This document shows positions 62,762 through 64,000 of a stretch of 64,000 nt of DNA, piece by piece. Below the pieces are notes generated by a model. The model searched no databases. It was not told the DNA's origin and saw nothing but the letters and a program-made list of their open reading frames with translations. The DNA lies in NCBI GenBank assembly GCA_036365455.1, contig JAWQUS010000017.1, positions 5,084,001 through 5,148,000 of the forward strand, written 5' to 3'. Numbering within the stretch: the stretch's first letter is position 1; every line of letters starts with the position of its first letter. Made by a program: the position numbers and the translations under genes. Origin of the DNA: Macrosoma leucophasiata (lineage: Eukaryota > Arthropoda > Insecta > Lepidoptera > Hedylidae).

Positions 62762-63288
62762 CCCGAATCCAACTCGGATGGGCAGCGTTTGGGAAGCTGC
62801 GTTATATCTTCTCGTCAAATTTACCGCAGTGTCTGAGATAAAGGTCTTTGACCAGTGTGTGTTGCCAGTGATGACATACGGAACTGAAACGTGGTCGCTC
62901 ACTATGGGCCTCATAAGAAGGCTAAAGGTCACTCAGAGAGCAATGGAGAGGGCTATGCTCGGAGTTTCTCTGCGAGATCGAATCAGAAATGAGGAGATCC
63001 GCTTGAGAACCAAAGTAACCGACATAGCCCACCGAATAGCGAAACTCAAGTGGCAGTGGGCAGAGCACATAGCTCGCAGAACTGACGGCCGTTGGGGCAG
63101 AAGAGTTCTGGAGTGGCGACCGCGTACCGGAAGACGAAGCGTAGGCCCACCCACGAGGTGGATCGATGACCTGGTGAAGGTCGCGGGCAATGGCTGGACG
63201 AGGGCGGCCCAGGACCGTTCGTTACGGCATTTTTTTGGGGGAGGCCTTTGTTCAGCAGTAAACGTCTTTTGGCTGAAATGATGATGAT
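62762..63288 (+). mobile_element. RTE-type LINE, 5'-truncated, with 14 bp target duplication
   Basis: Flanked by GATGAAACGAAAAA (62748-62761 and 63289-63302; the right copy partly merges with the (ATG)n tail). The 3' end is GGAGGCCTTTGTTCAGCAGT, AAACGTCTTTTGGCTGAA and (ATG)n. The long, clean duplication and good coding preservation mark it as one of the younger insertions. Confidence 0.88.
62764..63281 (+). pseudogene. RTE reverse-transcriptase C-terminus
   Basis: Only the last third of an RTE-clade endonuclease/reverse-transcriptase protein. The first part (LGWAAFGKLR in frame from about 62770) shifts frame near 62845. The remainder to the stop at 63281 has KVFDQCVLPVMTYGTETWSL, RLKVTQRAMERAMLGVSL, RIRNEEIRLRTKVTDIA, KLKWQWAEHIARRTDG and PTRWIDDLVKVAG. 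The catalytic domain was never inserted. It ends HFFGGGLCSAVNVFWLK, where the conserved 3' tail begins. Confidence 0.9.
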
Positions 63289-63389
63289 GATGAAACGAAA
63301 AAGCGACAGCAAAAAGAGATATACCTACACATAAATTCATAAGATCTAACGTGGACGAAAATTAAATAGGAATAACATAAATATATAAA

Positions 63390-63570
63390 TGTTTTATATT
63401 ATTTCGCATTAACACATGCTTGTGAAATATATTTTATTTAAAGAAAAATGGAAAGAAAAATTTGACTGACAATTGGAAGAGCGGCTGGACTAGATGCCCA
63501 GTAGGCCGCGAGTTGAGTCTCGCCTGAAGTCAATTTTTTCTTTCCATTTTTCTTTAAGTAAAATATAAAT
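63390..63570 (+). repeat. tRNA-like fold-back repeat, deleted core
   Basis: Left terminal block (TTTCGCATTAACACATGCTT to AAAGAAAAATGGAAAG), TTTGACTG joined directly to CAATTGGAAGAGCGGCTGG, the rest of the tRNA-like unit, and the right terminal block TTTTTCTTTCCATTTTTCTT. The acceptor 5' strand and half of the D arm are deleted. Confidence 0.8.
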
Positions 63571-64000
63571 ACATAAATTTATTAGATTTAACGTAGGAGA
63601 AAATGAAATAGGAAGCACTATACAGGATCTTATGAAAATTTTTGAAGGTTTCACTTCCACCACGTATGATTAGCACACATGTTTTTTTTATTATTGGCAG
63701 AGAATATACGAAATGTCCATTCTACGTATAGAATGGACACTTCGACGCCTCACCCAACCTCCTCCCCTCTTATGGGCAACGATTGGTATTCTCTACGTGC
63801 TACGCACACAGGTGCACGTGTAAACACACGTCACTGATTAATGTCTGTGTAATAGAGACCAAATTAAGTGCGCTATTGTCGACGTAGCAACTGCGTTTTA
63901 CTAGTCTCTGAACTACGCTGCGGCTTGACGGACATAGATGAAACTATGAATGTGTCGTATTTTTTCTTGTTTTTATTTTATCACTGTAGGCCTGGCTAAT
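63571..64000. other. Mostly unrecognised; one perfect palindrome
   Basis: TGTCCATTCTA (63714-63724) and TAGAATGGACA (63729-63739) pair around CGTA. The rest shows no element or gene up to the window end. Confidence 0.45.

Overview
This window looks like intergenic DNA from a lepidopteran (moth or butterfly) genome. The base composition is AT-rich, there is no operon structure, no long intact reading frame and no convincing multi-exon host gene. Almost everything I can name is mobile-element DNA of kinds typical of Lepidoptera: Helitron-like elements (HLEs) starting with TC and ending in CTAG before a host T; mariner transposons; LINE 3' ends of RTE, BMC1/Jockey-like and CR1/Jockey-like type; tRNA-derived SINEs; and a SINE whose head resembles 5S rRNA. 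Assignment to Lepidoptera rests on recognising these families, not on a host gene.

Layout. 1-3.5 kb: two nearly identical 0.9 kb arms facing each other around a 0.8 kb spacer, next to a fold-back HLE. 5.8-12.1 kb: two dead mariner copies in opposite orientation, the second nested in an HLE. 12.9-19.2 kb: SINE, LINE and HLE fragments. 19.2-20.7 kb: a Helitron-like element with a GGT-rich tract. 21-29 kb: 5S-derived SINEs, small terminal-inverted-repeat (TIR) elements and nested LINE/SINE insertions. 29-35 kb: LINE ends and several HLEs; the one at about 33.0-34.5 kb holds a CpG-rich tract, a 211 bp TIR element with a perfect 10 bp target duplication, and exon-like blocks with splice signals. 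36.4-38.7 kb: a recent tandem duplication. 40-46 kb: SINE and LINE 3'-end clusters. 47.1-48.6 kb: a LINE reverse-transcriptase pseudogene. 48.6-50.4 kb: a second copy of the 19.2 kb Helitron whose 3' end has expanded into a 1 kb, 15 bp-period minisatellite. 51-57 kb: tRNA-like fold-back repeats, TIR elements and a second tandem duplication. 58-64 kb: more SINE and LINE ends, a GC-rich patch and an RTE fragment.

How the parts relate. The tRNA-derived SINE (called SINE A here) has a 3' end resembling that of the LINE fragments at 15.7, 45.3 and 62.0 kb. The 5S-derived SINE shares a GCCCAGCAGTGGGACGT-like tail with RTE LINE ends. The common element called repeat B resembles the 3' end of BMC1/Jockey LINEs. 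This suggests three SINE-like/LINE partnerships. Target duplications are visible for several insertions and give a relative order: repeat B is older than the LINE at 27.9 kb and the SINE A at 42.4 kb inserted into it.

Most unusual points: the Helitron minisatellite with its reconstructable empty site, the exon-like blocks inside an HLE, the palindromic tRNA-like repeat, and several perfect hairpins that look like template-switch scars. Element names and boundaries come from reading by eye; no alignment or database search was run.
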